DNA from: Euphorbia lathyris | Lineage: Eukaryota; Streptophyta; Magnoliopsida; Malpighiales; Euphorbiaceae | Length of the DNA stretch: 64,000 bases | Direction: 5' to 3' | Assembly (NCBI RefSeq): GCF_963576675.1 | Contig: NC_088917.1 | Coordinates: 10,444,001-10,508,000, forward strand | Shown: piece by piece, positions 44,326-56,400 of the stretch | Layout: every line of letters starts with the position of its first letter | Position numbering within the stretch: position 1 is the first letter of the stretch | Notes under the pieces: generated by a model | Database searches by the model: none | What the model was told of the DNA's origin: nothing | The model's input: the letters and a program-made list of their open reading frames with translations, nothing else | Position numbers and translations under genes: made by a program

Positions 44326-47116
44326 TGTAGACACCGAGTCGGAGGACCTGTGACGAAAACCTGTAAACAAGACGGTCGAAGCGGTTGATTCCGGAAGTTT
44401 TAAAACAAAAATATATAATAAGAAAAGAAAAATTAATGTGAGTCGCGGTCGTCAAGTGGACGGCTCGCGAGTGCTCAGCGACATGGTGCGAGCGTCTAGC
44501 AGCAGCCGACGCGTGTCCGGCAGCGCGGGGCGCACGCTCGATGTCCGTTGGGCACGCATGCCCGGCAGCACGGAGCGCGCGCTCGACGACCGTGGGGCAC
44601 GCACGCCCGATAGCGCGGGCGCACGCCCGACGGCCGCTGGGCGGGCGCGCCCGGCAGCCGCTGGGCGAGCGCCCAGCGACGTTGGGCGGACGCCCGACGA
44701 TTGTCGGGCGAACGCCCAACGTCAGTTGGGCGCGCGCCCAACCATGTTGGGCGGACGCCCAGTTGGGCGGACGCCCAGTTGGGCGGACGCCCAACTGGCG
44801 TCCGCCCAACATAAGTTGGGCGTTCGCCCAACTGACTTTGGGCGACGCCCAATTTTCTTCGGGCGTCGCCCAAAGTTCCGGGGATCCGTTTGCCTATATA
44901 AGGCACGGATCCCCATGCATTCCAGAGGACTTTTTGGGAGGAGCTTCTCACTCTAAACATTTTTAGAGAGAGAAAATCTTTTTTTTTGGGAAAAAACATT
45001 TTTTTTTCCTAAAAATTCCAAATTTCCTAAAAGTTAAAATTTTACCAAAAACACCGGAAAAGCACGATTTGTGGAATCAACCGACTTCAACCGTCAATAC
45101 CGAACTTGAGGTATTATCCGAGGACTAGACTCGTTTTATTTATTTCATTTGTTTTATTTTCTTTATTTATTTTTATGTTATAATTTTATTTAGTTATTTA
45201 TTTATTTGTCACGTTTTATTTAATTTCCAGTATTTATTTATTTTCATCCCGTGTTAAATAAAAATTCGGTTTAGTTTTGAAATAAAAAAACCTCGTTTTA
45301 ATATCCCAATACGAACCGTGATCCGATTAAAAGGTAGTTCAGGTATTAAAAACGTTGTAATTATAAGTTTTGAAAAGACATTTCCGAATAACGTTTTAAA
45401 ATAAAAACGTCGTTTTAGGAAACTCCGTTATAGACTATGATCCATTTTTGGTAGTTCGGAGATCCGAAACGATTGAATTAGATTTAATTTAAAGCTTTTG
45501 AACGAATCTGGAAAGTTTTGGAGTGCTGCTGTAATTCTGCCTTTTCTGTCACTAACAGCAGATTGGCGACGGATTTTCCATCGGTAATCTGCTGGAAACC
45601 GAAAATCTCCATTTTTACCCTCCTTTCTCCACTTTTTGACATTTCTACTTATATATATATGTATATTATTGTGTAATATGTTTATAAAAATTATTTTTTA
45701 ATCCTATAACTATTTATTATGTACTATATATTTATTTATTTCATGTTGAAATTTAATTCGTTTGGATTTAATATTATAAAGTAGTATATAGGTATATATA
45801 TATGGTTTTTGGCTCATTTGAATTATGTTAGTTATCATTGGGTAAAACTATTTTGGAGATTAAATGTTATTCTTCCCATTTATAAACTTGGTTCGTTGTT
45901 TTTACATATTTTGAATTAGAATAAAAAGGTATTATATTTAGTATTCTTTTTCACTTTCTTTGTTATATCATATAATATTTCTTACTTATTTTCATCTATA
46001 GATATATCCCTATTTTTAGATAAAACTATGTATATATGTATTTCTATTTTATTCTTGTATATATGTATATATTCCAAATGTGTTTTACTTGATGAATTTT
46101 GGTTTAATTAGTTTATTGTTGTAATTATGATAATGTTAAAGGTTAATTGAGTGAAAAGGGGAAAGTAAAATCACAAAAAGAGAGTTTAATTTGCTTATTT
46201 AAACTTAAAGTTTTCTAGATATTCCTAAAGTATAAATAACGTTTTCTTGACATTTTTAAACCATTTCTTAAAACATCATGTTTTAAAACCTTAGTCCGTT
46301 CCAACGACGGATTAAGCGAACCTTGTAATTAAAATAGCTTTTAATCGTAAATAATAGAGTTTTGAATCGTTTTCTTAAATGATTTGTACAAAGTAAATTG
46401 ACTTGTATGCCTAACCACGTTTTCGGGTTAAAATTCTTTATTCCACGTCTTCAAACGCTCGAGTCGTTCTAACGGCGGTTCGAGTAGAGGCCACATAAAT
46501 AAACGGGGTTTTGAAACGTACCTAAATCGTTCCAACGACGATTAAGGTACGAACCAAGTAAATAAACTCATTTTCGGGGAGTGAGTTTAGAGTAGAGTTA
46601 ACATGTGAATCGAAGCATAAGACACACTGTAAAATAAATCAATTCTCCCTTCTCCCCCCTCTCCTTTATAAATTTATGCAAAATGGGTGATTCTTTACCA
46701 AAATGGCTTTCAATAATATATGCTCAAAACGGTTTCAAAACGAGAAAGAAAAAGTTTCAAATGAATTTTAAACTTAAAGAAATGTGCGATTAGTCCGTTA
46801 TCGCCTAACACGCTGAGTAGGAGGCCGGTGGTTCATAACCGGGTGATGTCGGGGTGCCTAGTAGCCTTTCTCCGAAAAGGAGCTAGCCTTCTCGGCTCGT
46901 ACCTAAGTTTCCCGAACCCTCACCGGTCTCCCGTAAGGGATCGGTGTTCATTTTCCCATTTGTGGGTGGCGACTCTTCCATACTCCGAGCTCCGGTCCTG
47001 CCGAGCAGCTTGATTCCACGATTGGTTGCTTTCGGCGCCAATCACCGCTTATGTCGCCATGAGGTGTCCACCCCCCGGTCCGCCCGAGAGATTAGGCCGC
47101 GGCACCTCGTCTAACA
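44326..47116 (+). repeat. 3' LTR of element D
   Basis: It repeats 27327-30166 with scattered substitutions. Larger differences lie in the GC-rich block, where a stretch of about 20 bp around 27520-27540 is absent here, and in the hairpin array, where unit order and number differ. It ends at CGTCTAACA before the right ACTGT duplication. Confidence 0.92.
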
Positions 47117-47121
47117 ACTGT

Positions 47122-47523
47122 GTCGTCTGAACTTTACCCAAAGTGAAAACGCTTTGTCTGGAAGTTTTCCTTAGCCAGCTGCTGTCTTGTACGCTTTGTC
47201 GAATCAACTCAGCAGCTTCGTTCCGAAGTTGTTCCCTGAAGGTCTTCTAGATCCTTCTTCCGCTGAGTTGCGTTTTGTCCACAACGACAACATTTTGACA
47301 TTCACGGACCGAGTTGTCTTGAATTGTTTGACTTGGGCTTTGACTCTTGTATTGAGCTTGGGCCTTTTAATTCTTATGTCTTATAAGCAATTTTAACTCA
47401 ACATTGAACAAACACATTAGTAGAATAAATCAAAGCATTTAAACTTAGTGTGTTTAGAATATGTTTTTAATTATACTTAAACAATTTTGTCAAATCAAAA
47501 TTATGTGGAAAGGTGTTTCAACA
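47122..47523 (-). repeat. 3' LTR of element C, second piece
   Basis: It continues the LTR interrupted by D and matches 57344-57745. It ends GGTGTTTCAACA, the reverse complement of the family start TGTTGAAACACC. Confidence 0.9.
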
Positions 47524-47537
47524 AACTCCCCCATTTT
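47524..47537 (-). promoter_or_regulatory. polypurine tract of element C
   Basis: AAAATGGGGGAGTT on the minus strand abuts the 3' LTR. The equivalent in B is AAAATGAGGGAGTT at 62417-62430. Confidence 0.85.
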
Positions 47538-48078
47538 GATGTTAGCAAAACTATTCAGCGAGGAACTCAGTGTTGAGCTCCCCCATGATAGTTGACCTAA
47601 TATAACTTAGCAAACTCCCCCGTAAGGGTTGAGCTACTGACTTAGTTTTACTCTAAACATTTAAAGGTTTAATCGAGTAAGTCTACGGTCATTTTTCATA
47701 TATAGGTCAGCTCATGGAACATATTCTATTTGACTCAGTATTAAGCGGAAGGTTTTAACATTCAGAGAGCGCTGAGTAATTTGTTGTTCAATGAGTTTTA
47801 TAAGACAATGTTTTATAATCATATAGGTCAATGTCAAACATGTTATCAGCATTTGGTTCAATCAATAAATTTTATAAGCATTAAACATGGCTGATTCAAT
47901 TGAAGATACATAATGAAATAATACACAGCATCGCATAAAAACAATTCATAACTCAGAGTTTGAACATAAGATGCAAGTATTGATATTTAATATAGGTAGT
48001 CAGCGTTTACAAACAAAAGTTCAAAACAGGCATAGACATAGAGACTACATACTTAGCCTATACTGAGCTAGCCTATAT
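47538..48078 (-). other. untranslated 3' region of element C
   Basis: Between the post-pol ORF and the polypurine tract. AT-rich, no ORF. It contains further 'actcccccgt'-like phrases that resemble extra polypurine tracts on the minus strand near 47575-47625, as reported for Sireviruses. Confidence 0.5.
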
Positions 48079-50997
48079 CTATTTCTTCCTCTTCTGTTTA
48101 GACTGACTAGACTCATGCTGTGTTCTCGCTTGTTCTTTCTCCCCCGTTTTGTCAGCATCGGGAGGAGGAATCCTAAAGGCGTCGGTTAAGACGGCTCTGG
48201 TCAGTTCTGTGGACAGCGCTTTAAGTCTATCGGCGCTTTCATTGACACCATCAAAAATAGCCACTCCATTATCTGAGACCTCGGCGGGTATATTAAGCTC
48301 AGCAGCGCTGATCATGCTGACTGTGAAGGCTTGAGATTTGCCTATCCATGTAAGTGCATCGGTCAGACCAGCAATGACTTGATGGAATGTTTTGAGTAAG
48401 TAGGTGTTATAGTATTGACGCTGAACATTGCTGTGACGTATGTGGTTGAAGGTTTGTCTGGTGATAGAAAGCATTTCATTTTGCTTTATAGCATCAGTAT
48501 CCATCTCTTGCTTGTTCAGATTCAGCAGTCGAATGGCCTCACCAATTTGCTCCACTGAGCACTGAGAACAGGAGACCATTTGCTCGTTGGTTTTGATTTG
48601 CTCGGTGTGAAGCTGAGCAAAGAGCATTTTAACTTCATCAGAAGTAGCATAGCGTGTGTTCGCAGCTGACAGAGTCTGAACTTGTTCTTAAAAAGCGTTG
48701 AGATGTTTAACTGTTGTCAGCTGGATCTCAGCCAGCTTTGCGATGGAATCCTGCTTAGCTTATTGTACTTGAAATGTAATGATAACATTCAGCAAATCCT
48801 TGAATCCCTTAACTTTGTTGAGAAGCTGAGTGACTTGGGAAAGCTGAGTTGTCTCAATAGTGAAAGACCCAGCAGCAGGAGGAGTAGTTTGTTGAAGGTC
48901 TTTGATCAATGCTTGCACTGAGTCGATTATTCTTTTGCCAGACTCAGTGGCATTTAAGTAACTTTGAGAGCCTTCAGTGACATTAGTATGACCGGTTGTA
49001 AGAGGAGTTAGAGGAATGACATGGTCAGTGACTGGAAGTGTGGTACCAATCTGCACTTGAGGTTCTGGTAGAACTGAGTGATCGGCAGATATGTTGAGTG
49101 GAGAAGAGGAAATTCTAATGCTGTCAGTGCTGACTGGAGCAGGAATGTCCTGAGTTAGTGTAATGCTTGTGGTAACAGCATTGACAGGAATCGGCTCACT
49201 TGACTTGTTGAGTTTGCGGAAGCATTCAATTCGGCGTGTTCCTTTGGTGAAGAAACAGAGGCTTGCTTTTCAATGGAAGCCGATGTAGTAGAAGTTGGTT
49301 GTCTTTTGAAAAATTTCAGCTTGAGTTTAGAAGGGTCTTGGGTCGGCTTCTGAATAACAAAGTCAGGGACAGTTGGTGGTTGAACAGGAGGGTCACTGAC
49401 TGTCTTCTGACTTGCCTTAACCAATCTTCTTCGTCGAGGAGGTGTGTCGGCTTGGATAGATTCTCCTGAGCGAGATCGAGAAGTTTCTTCTTGATCAGCT
49501 TCTTGACTAGCTCCTTGATCAGCATTAAGATGGTCAGCTTGTACTTGCACTTGATCAACAGTGTGTTGGTCATGTTCTTGTTCTTCTCCAGCAGCCAACT
49601 CAGTATTGGCTTGCTCAGCTTCAACCTCACTGGTTGTCTCCTCATTTTCCTCAGCGTCATCCTGACCGCTGGCCTTTTCTTCTTCTTCATCTTCTGAAGT
49701 TTCACCATCTAATTCTTCCTCAACTTGTGCAATGAACTGATTGTCCAAGTGCACCTCATCTTCTTGATGCTTAGCTACAGTTCCTTGACACTGTGTGTAG
49801 TGAGAGTCACCAGGAACAATGACGTCAGTAGGGATTGCGTCAATTGGAGTCAGTGAAGAAGACTTCTGCTTCTTTTGAGGCTGCACATCAGCATCGGTTC
49901 TTTCCTCAGTTTCAGGCTCATCTTGCCTGCTTCTTTTCTCAGTTGACTGAGGTCTTTCCTGACTTGGTTCAACAACTGACTTAGGCTTCTTTGCCTTAGG
50001 CTCATCTTTCTTTGAAGTGGTCTCAACAGCTTTCCTCTTGCGGGCAGCTGGAGCCTTAGTTCTTCTCCCTTTCTTCGGGACAGCTGTTTCCTCAGCTTCT
50101 TGTTCACCAGCAACAGCAGTTTTTCCTTTCTTCAGAGGCTGATTGAACTTCAAAGCCCTCATCGAAGCTGCTGTGATTTCAGATCCTCTAGCTTTAACTT
50201 CATCAGTTAGGTCTATTTGATGATCAATGAGGATCCTGGTGATGAGCGAGCCCAGTCTTAGAGTTCCAGTGCTTCGTAAGAAGCCAGTAATGAGGAATAC
50301 TAGCATGTTGATCGGCTTATATGTCAGCATATGCCATATGAAGCATTGCTCAAAGTTCGTTGTTGAGGTTGTGCAGTTGATCTTCGGATAAATGAAGTAG
50401 GACAGCAGATAGTGAGCCATCTTTTGATGCTGACCCATAGAGGAACTGGAGACTTCTCCTGAGTGGCCTTCAGGTTTACAGAAGGTGACTTCGTACCCAG
50501 TACCTTCATGATCTCCAGATCTTCTCAGCTTTGCTCCTTCATTTTTCAACTTCAGCAAGTTTGCCAGATAGTTAGGGTTTATGAAAATGGTCTTTTCTCT
50601 TACCACAGTTGCCAGATAGTCCTGGTTGTCATCAGCAACACGGAGATTATGGTAGAACTCCCTTACTAGGTCAGGATACGTGTGATCCCTAATAGAGAAT
50701 AGCTCGGTCCATCCATTTTGCGATATCCATTCGCAGAAGGGTTGCTCGGAAGTTACGAAGGACTCAAACAGAGACCCATCGTGAGAAGTCCACCTTCCAT
50801 TCGCTAATGTTACCAAAGACCTTGGTATAGGTTCTGGTTTTGGTCGGTTTTTCTTTGGAGGAGGTAGCTTGCCTAGTTTTTCCTTTACTCGGCGTAGTGA
50901 CCTTGGTAGTTTTAGGCACTGAAGTTTGCCTGGAGGGTTCATTGGAGCTGGTCTTAGGTTGACCGGCACCGGAGATGTTGAAGGAAACTTTAGTCAT
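48079..50997 (-). pseudogene. post-pol extra ORF of element C (plant transposon/envelope-like)
   Basis: It starts at ATG 50997 and a single shift near 50785 moves it into the main frame. The N-terminal domain matches element B: EQPFCEW, then REFYHNLRV, then LLKLK and an IWHMLTYKPINMLVF segment. This is the pattern of the 'putative plant transposon protein' family often labelled envelope-like in Sireviruses. A long acidic, Lys/Glu/Gln-rich linker with basic clusters follows, then a helical C-terminal part (AIRLLNLNKQEMDTD...) ending at 48079. Further shifts or stops occur near 49160, 48760 and 48690. No signal peptide or membrane segment is evident, so an envelope role is unsupported. Confidence 0.78.
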
Positions 50998-51100
50998 AGT
51001 TTCAGAACAAGTTTGGGAAGCTTTGAGAGTTCTTTAGAGAGAAAGCTTTGCCTTAGAATTTGGTAGGTGTAAAGAAAATAAAGAATGGGGATTTACCCAT

Positions 51101-51109
51101 TATTTATAG
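51101..51109 (-). promoter_or_regulatory. TATA box before the post-pol ORF of element C
   Basis: CTATAAATA on the minus strand, 104 bp upstream of the ATG at 50997. Element B has the same arrangement (58850-58859, ATG 58956). Sequence further upstream is also conserved between the two, including CCACCTAGGAT and GTGTCATAAATG. Confidence 0.6.
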
Positions 51110-51464
51110 CGGTGAAGAGTGGATCTTATCGAATCCATGTGTCAGTTTTACCTTGGGATTGTCAACAGACAAAGATCCTGGCATTTATGACACATTCGGC
51201 GCGTACGTCATCCTAGGTGGCTGTTCACGTGCTTAAGCATTAAGTGCAACGGATCTAACACTCAGCGTTTAGAATACTAAGCGTTTTGGATTCTGAGTGG
51301 TCAGTAGTATATGAAAGGATGATTTCTTAGTTTAAGATTACTACTCGGTGTGCATATTGACTCAGTATTGATGTGTATCTTGTGTTAAGTACTCAGCATG
51401 CATTTGCATAGATCATTCAGCATAGTAATTCACTCAGTATAAATTTACTTTTTAGAACAGGAAT

Positions 51465-54400
51465 TTACTGAAGAGGATTAAACATACCAATGGCTTCTCT
51501 CAGTATGCTGAACTGTTCACGAGCCAGTGGCTTTGTGAAGATATCCGCAAGCTGCTCATCCGTTGGGACGTAGGTCAGCTTTATCTCACATTTGAGTACA
51601 TGGTCTCTAATGAAGTGATGCCTTATGCTGACATGCTTCATTCTGCTGTGTTGAATTGGGTTCTTTGATAGATCAATTGCGCTTTTGTTGTCGCACTTGA
51701 CCTCAATTGTCTTTGTTTGAACACCATAGTCTTCAAGTTGTTGCTTAATCCATATGACTTGAGCAACACAGTGACCAGCAGCAATGTACTCAGCTTCAGT
51801 GGTAGACAAGGCTACTGACACCTGCTTCTTGCTGAACCAAGATACAAGACAGCTTCCTAAGAAATGACATCCTCCAGATGTGCTTTTTCGTTCTAGCTTG
51901 TCTCGACCATAGTCAGCGTCAGTGTATCCAACGAGTGTAAAGCAATGTGTGTTGGGATACCATAAACCTGCGTTCATTGAGCTTTGCAAGTATCTAATGA
52001 TTCTTTTTACAGCTATGTAATGAGATTCCTTAGGGTTAGATTGATATCTAGCACAGTAGCATACTGAGAACTGAATGTCCAGTCTACTGGCTGTTAAGTA
52101 AAGTAGAGAGCCTATCATACCTCGATACAATTTGCTGTCTACTGACTTACCATTCTCGTCAGCGCAGAGGACAGTGTCAGTGCCCATAGGAGTGGATATT
52201 GGCTTACAATTTTCCAAGTCATATTTCTTTAATATCTCCTTGGCATATTTAGCTTGACTGATGAAGATGCCATTCTTTCCTTGTTTTATTTGAAGTCCGA
52301 GGAAGAAGTTGAGTTCTCCCATCATCGACATTTCAAACTCAGTCTGCATTTGTTTGCTAAATTCCTTGCACATTGATTCGTTAGTTGCACCAAATATTAT
52401 ATCATCAACATAAATTTGAGCCAGCAGGGTATCTTTACCCTTTCTCTTAATGAATAAGGTTGTATCAGCTTTGCCCCTGACATAATTTCTAGTCAGTAGG
52501 AAACTGGTCAGCCTCTCATACCAAGCACGTGGTGCTTGCTTGAGGCCGTACAGAGCCTTTTTGAGTTTATAACCGTGGTTTGGGAATTTTGGATCCTCAA
52601 ACCTTGGAGGTTGATTAACATAAACTTCCTCATTTATAACTCCATTAAGAAATGCACTCTTAACATCCATTTGGAATAATTTAAAGTTCATGTAAGATGC
52701 ATATGCACATAAGATCCTAATAGCTTCTAGCCTTGCCACTGGGGCAAAGGTCTCACCGTAGTCAATACCTTCTTGCTGACTGCAGCCCTGAGCTACAAGC
52801 CTTGCTTTGTTTCTGACTACATTTCCTTGCTCATCCAGTTTGTTGCGGAAGACCCATCTTGTTCCAATGGTCTTCTGACTCCTTGGATGTGGCACTAGTT
52901 CCCATACATCGTTTCTTCTGAATTGGTCAAGTTCCTCTTGCATTGCGCTCATCCAGAATTCATCTTCCTCAGCATCAGCGAAGTTCTTAGGTTCCTGAAC
53001 TGAGACGAAGGCTACATTGCTGAGGTACCTCCTGAGTTGATTCCTCGTCATCAGGGTATTCCCAGCAGAATCAAGGATTGCACTCTCTGAGTGCCCTCTT
53101 GGAATCCTTATCTCTTTCGGTAGATTTATGTCTTGTGCTGTCTGTGTTTCAACAATCTCTGCAGAAGTAGACTGGTCAGTGAAAGTAATCTTAGGTTCAC
53201 TCTTACTCTTGGTCAGCCTTTTTGTGAATGACTCAGCAGCTGGTTCTTGGTCAGCGGTTACTGAGTGTGGATCATCCTCAGTCAGTGGCTAGTATCTACC
53301 TGCAGGGTTAGTCTCGTCGAACTCAACATGTACTGACTCTTCTAAAACTTGAGTTCGTTTATTGAAAACTCTGTATGCTTTACAGTTTGTTGAGTAGCCT
53401 AAAAAGATAGCCTCATCAGCTTTTGAGTCAAACTTTGCTAAGCTATCTTTGGTATTCAAAATAAAACATTTACAGCCAAAGGCACGAAAGTATCCAATGT
53501 TGGGCTTTCGTCCTTTCCAAAGTTCATAAGGGGTTTTCTTTAATATAGGTCTAACTAGAGCCCTATTAAGAATATAGCACGCTGTGTTAACAGCCTCTCC
53601 CCAAAAATACTTTGGAAGCCTATGCTCATCCAGCATTGTCCTGGCTATTTCAACCAGAGTTCTGTTCTTCCTTTCAACAACCCCATTTTATTGAGGTGTT
53701 CTAAGAGCAGAAAAATTATGGTCAATGCCGCTGGCTTCACAAAATTCAACAAACTTTTGGTTTTTGAATTCTCCACCATTATCACTTCGGATGTGAGCCA
53801 ATTTCAGGTCTTTATCATTTTCAATTTTTCTAACCAAATTTGAAAATGTCTCAAAGGTCTCATCCTTGCTACTCAGCAAGATGACCCAAGTGTACCGAGA
53901 GAAGTCATCTATAATGACCAAGGAAAATCTTCTTCCACCCAGACTCAGCGGCTGGACTGGACCGAAGAGATCCAAGTGTAGTAACTCTAACAGACGCTTA
54001 GTTGAGACAATGTTTTTGCTGTGAAAAGATTGTTTGGTTTGTTTTCCAGCTTGGCAAGCGTGGCATAATTGATCTTTTTCAAACTTGAGTTCAGGCAGTC
54101 CCTCTACCAATTGCTTTCTTGCTAATTTGGCCAGGAGGTCCATGCTTACATGACCAAGTCTCCTGTGCCATAGCCAGGAATTTTCTTCCTTTTATACTAA
54201 GCATACAGTTTTTGAAAACTTTTTCTCTAGGTCTAGCATAAAGACATTATCTATGCGAGGGACAGTTAAAATTAACTCATTTGTTTTACCCTCGTATATT
54301 TTACATCCAGTAGCATCAAATATAACTTTTCTCCCATTGTCACATAGCTGAGCTATGCTGAGTAAGTTATATTTGAGTCCGCTGACTAGGGAGACTGACT

Positions 54401-54593
54401 CAATAGTGGGGTTACTTCCGATGGTTCCTGACCCTACTATCTTACCCTTTTTGTTGTCTCCAAAACTTACACTTTCTCCTCGTTTACGCTCAAACGTGAT
54501 GAACTGAGTTTCATCACCAGTCATATGCCTTGAGCATGCACTGTCAATATACCACATCTTTGACTTCTCAGCACATCTCAGGCTTACCTGCAT
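51465..54593 (-). pseudogene. pol of element C (PR-IN-RT-RNaseH)
   Basis: Protease ([10 protein letters not shown]), integrase ([14 protein letters not shown], then NGVVERKNR after a stop), RT ([10 protein letters not shown]) and RNase H ([22 protein letters not shown], then [13 protein letters not shown]) in order. Interruptions are TAA at 54194-54192 near the pre-integrase region, TAA at 53690-53688 at a glutamine of the integrase core, and a shift near 53290. The last 528 codons (53051-51465), covering RT and RNase H, are open. The pol would not yield a full product. Confidence 0.88.
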
Positions 54594-54598
54594 TGTAA

Positions 54599-56338
54599 CT
54601 AGTTACTTTTAGGTACCCAATTCTTTTTGGGTCCTTGCTTGTTAGGTGCAATAGGTAAAGCATCATATTTTATTTTATGGCGACATACATGGATAGTATG
54701 GCCATTCTTTCCACAGAAGTCACAGCTGACCTTCTGTTTAGGTTGTCTCACTGACTGGTCAGCACCCCAGTGCTGAGCATGCCAGCACACCTTTGTGGTG
54801 TGACCTTTCTTCCCACAGAAGTCACACTGGACATTCCGCTGGGGATTCCATCTCTGCTGAGTACCTTGGTACTGAGTTCTCAGAGGAATGTTTCTTTTAT
54901 TTGGAACCTTTAATTGGTTCTGGATAGTTGTGACATCCTTTCTCAGTTTCTTCGAAATTGATTGGACTTCAGAGACAGACTCATGTATGATCTTCATGTT
55001 ATCATGCAAAGTTGAGTTGTCCTGAAGAAGGTATCTGAGGTCACTCAGCTTGACCTCTTCAACCTCATCACAGCGCCTGCTGAGTGCTCTAATTTTCTTA
55101 TTACACTTTTTGACAAGTGTATAGAGATCACTCAGTGCATTACCCATTTCGTTTCTGAGCTGGGAAAATGGTATTACCTCATTTGATTGCTCCTCATCGT
55201 CAGATGCAACGGAGGGGTCAGTATGCTCAGAGACGCACGGCTCAGCAAGTTCATCAGCCATGAAGCATATCTTCGCTGACTCGGTGGCCTCAGCTTCTGT
55301 TGATGAAGAATCATCACTGTCGCTCCATGTAGCCACCATTGCCTTTTTGCCGTTCTTCTTATCTTTCCTCAGCGTGGGGCACCTTGACTTTATGTGGCCA
55401 GTTTGATGACATTCAAAGCATGTAATAGGCTTTGAGTTGTCTTTCTTGTATTTGCTGTCGCTGGAGTCAGCTTTATACTTATCAAACTTTCTATAAGGCT
55501 TCTTAGAATATTTGTCATTTTTCCTGAACAGCCTTTTCATCTTCCTTGTGAACATAGCCATCTCTTCATCATCTGTTGAGCTCCCATCAGTGGAGTCAGC
55601 TTTCATGACAAGAGATTTCTGCTTCTTGTCTTCAGACTTTTCCTTCACCTCGAAGTTTTTCATTGATATCTCATGGGTCAGCAACGAGCCGATGAGTTCG
55701 TCATATTTGTAGGTGGTTAAGTCCTGAGCTTCCTCAACAGCGGTCTTCTTTGCTTGCCAGTCTTTAGGAAGACTCCTGAGTATCTTTTTGACTTGTTCTT
55801 CCTTAGTGAAGATCTTCCCAAGTCTCTTGAGCTTATTTATGATGTTGGTAAATCTTGCATTCATGTCAGATATGCCCTCATCATTGTTCATCTCGAACAG
55901 CTCGTACAGTCTCATCTGCTGGTTCACCTTGGACTCCTTTACTTTATTGGTTCCTTCGTAGGTGACCTCCAGCTTCTTCCAGATCTCTTGCGCCGACTCA
56001 CAACCTGAAATTTTATTATATTCTGCAGCATCGAGCGCACAGTGAAGCATATTAATAGCCGAAGCATGATTTTGAAGCTTCTTGAGATCATCCTCTGTCC
56101 ATTTGGCCTCAGCTTTTACAACTGTTTGGCTAGCCACAACTTCGACAGGTACAAATGGGCCTTGCACTATAGATAGCCAGGCACTCATATTTGTAGCCTG
56201 AATGAAATTTTTCATCCTATTCTTCCAGAAGGTATAGTTAGACCCGAAGAATAGGGGAGGCCGAGTGATGGACAGCCCCTCAGGCAATATCTGAGTTGTT
56301 TGGTTTCCTGGGAGAAACCGAGTACTGTTTTCGCCCAT
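54599..56338 (-). CDS. gag of element C
   Basis: An intact frame of 579 codons from MGENSTRF (56338) to WVPKSN and TAG (54599). The N-terminal part is a copia Gag region (PPLFFGSNYTFWKNRMKNFI, QEIWKKLEVTYEG). The middle is Lys/Ser/Asp-rich. Three zinc knuckles (CFECHQTGHIKSRC, CDFCGKKGHTTKVC, CDFCGKNGHTIHVC) close the protein. It follows the LTR and primer site directly and is the only complete gag among the copia elements here. The pol frame begins a few bases later in another frame. Confidence 0.92.
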   Translation of the reverse strand: MGENSTRFLPGNQTTQILPEGLSITRPPLFFGSNYTFWKNRMKNFIQATNMSAWLSIVQGPFVPVEVVASQTVVKAEAKWTEDDLKKLQNHASAINMLHCALDAAEYNKISGCESAQEIWKKLEVTYEGTNKVKESKVNQQMRLYELFEMNNDEGISDMNARFTNIINKLKRLGKIFTKEEQVKKILRSLPKDWQAKKTAVEEAQDLTTYKYDELIGSLLTHEISMKNFEVKEKSEDKKQKSLVMKADSTDGSSTDDEEMAMFTRKMKRLFRKNDKYSKKPYRKFDKYKADSSDSKYKKDNSKPITCFECHQTGHIKSRCPTLRKDKKNGKKAMVATWSDSDDSSSTEAEATESAKICFMADELAEPCVSEHTDPSVASDDEEQSNEVIPFSQLRNEMGNALSDLYTLVKKCNKKIRALSRRCDEVEEVKLSDLRYLLQDNSTLHDNMKIIHESVSEVQSISKKLRKDVTTIQNQLKVPNKRNIPLRTQYQGTQQRWNPQRNVQCDFCGKKGHTTKVCWHAQHWGADQSVRQPKQKVSCDFCGKNGHTIHVCRHKIKYDALPIAPNKQGPKKNWVPKSN

Positions 56339-56386
56339 AGTGTGGATCAGCTCAAGGTTGTTAAACCTTTTACAGTGAGCTTTTAG

Positions 56387-56398
56387 GCTCTGATACCA
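56387..56398 (-). promoter_or_regulatory. primer binding site of element C
   Basis: TGGTATCAGAGC on the minus strand, two bases inside the 5' LTR, complementary to initiator tRNA-Met. Confidence 0.9.
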
Positions 56399-56400
56399 CT

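Larger units (their letters stand above)
27327..47116 (+). mobile_element. gypsy element D, TAT-lineage type
   Basis: An element of 19.8 kb flanked by ACTGT (27322-27326 and 47117-47121), with LTRs of 2840 and 2791 bp. It has a primer site, gag-PR, RT with two RNase H domains, integrase, a long 3' region with an antisense gene and minisatellites, and a polypurine tract. The second RNase H, of archaeal type, and an antisense extra ORF are known traits of TAT-lineage elements. The LTRs are alike outside their GC-rich repeats, which suggests a fairly recent insertion. Even so, gag, pol and the antisense gene carry stops and frameshifts, so it was probably mobilised in trans or has decayed since. 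Confidence 0.93.

Noticed and set aside
47187..47396. ORF repeated at 57409-57618
   Set aside because: It lies in the LTRs of C in antisense and is duplicated for that reason.
56387..56398. tRNA-like CTCTGATACCA next to the LTR
   Set aside because: It is the primer binding site read on the other strand, and there is no tRNA gene around it.
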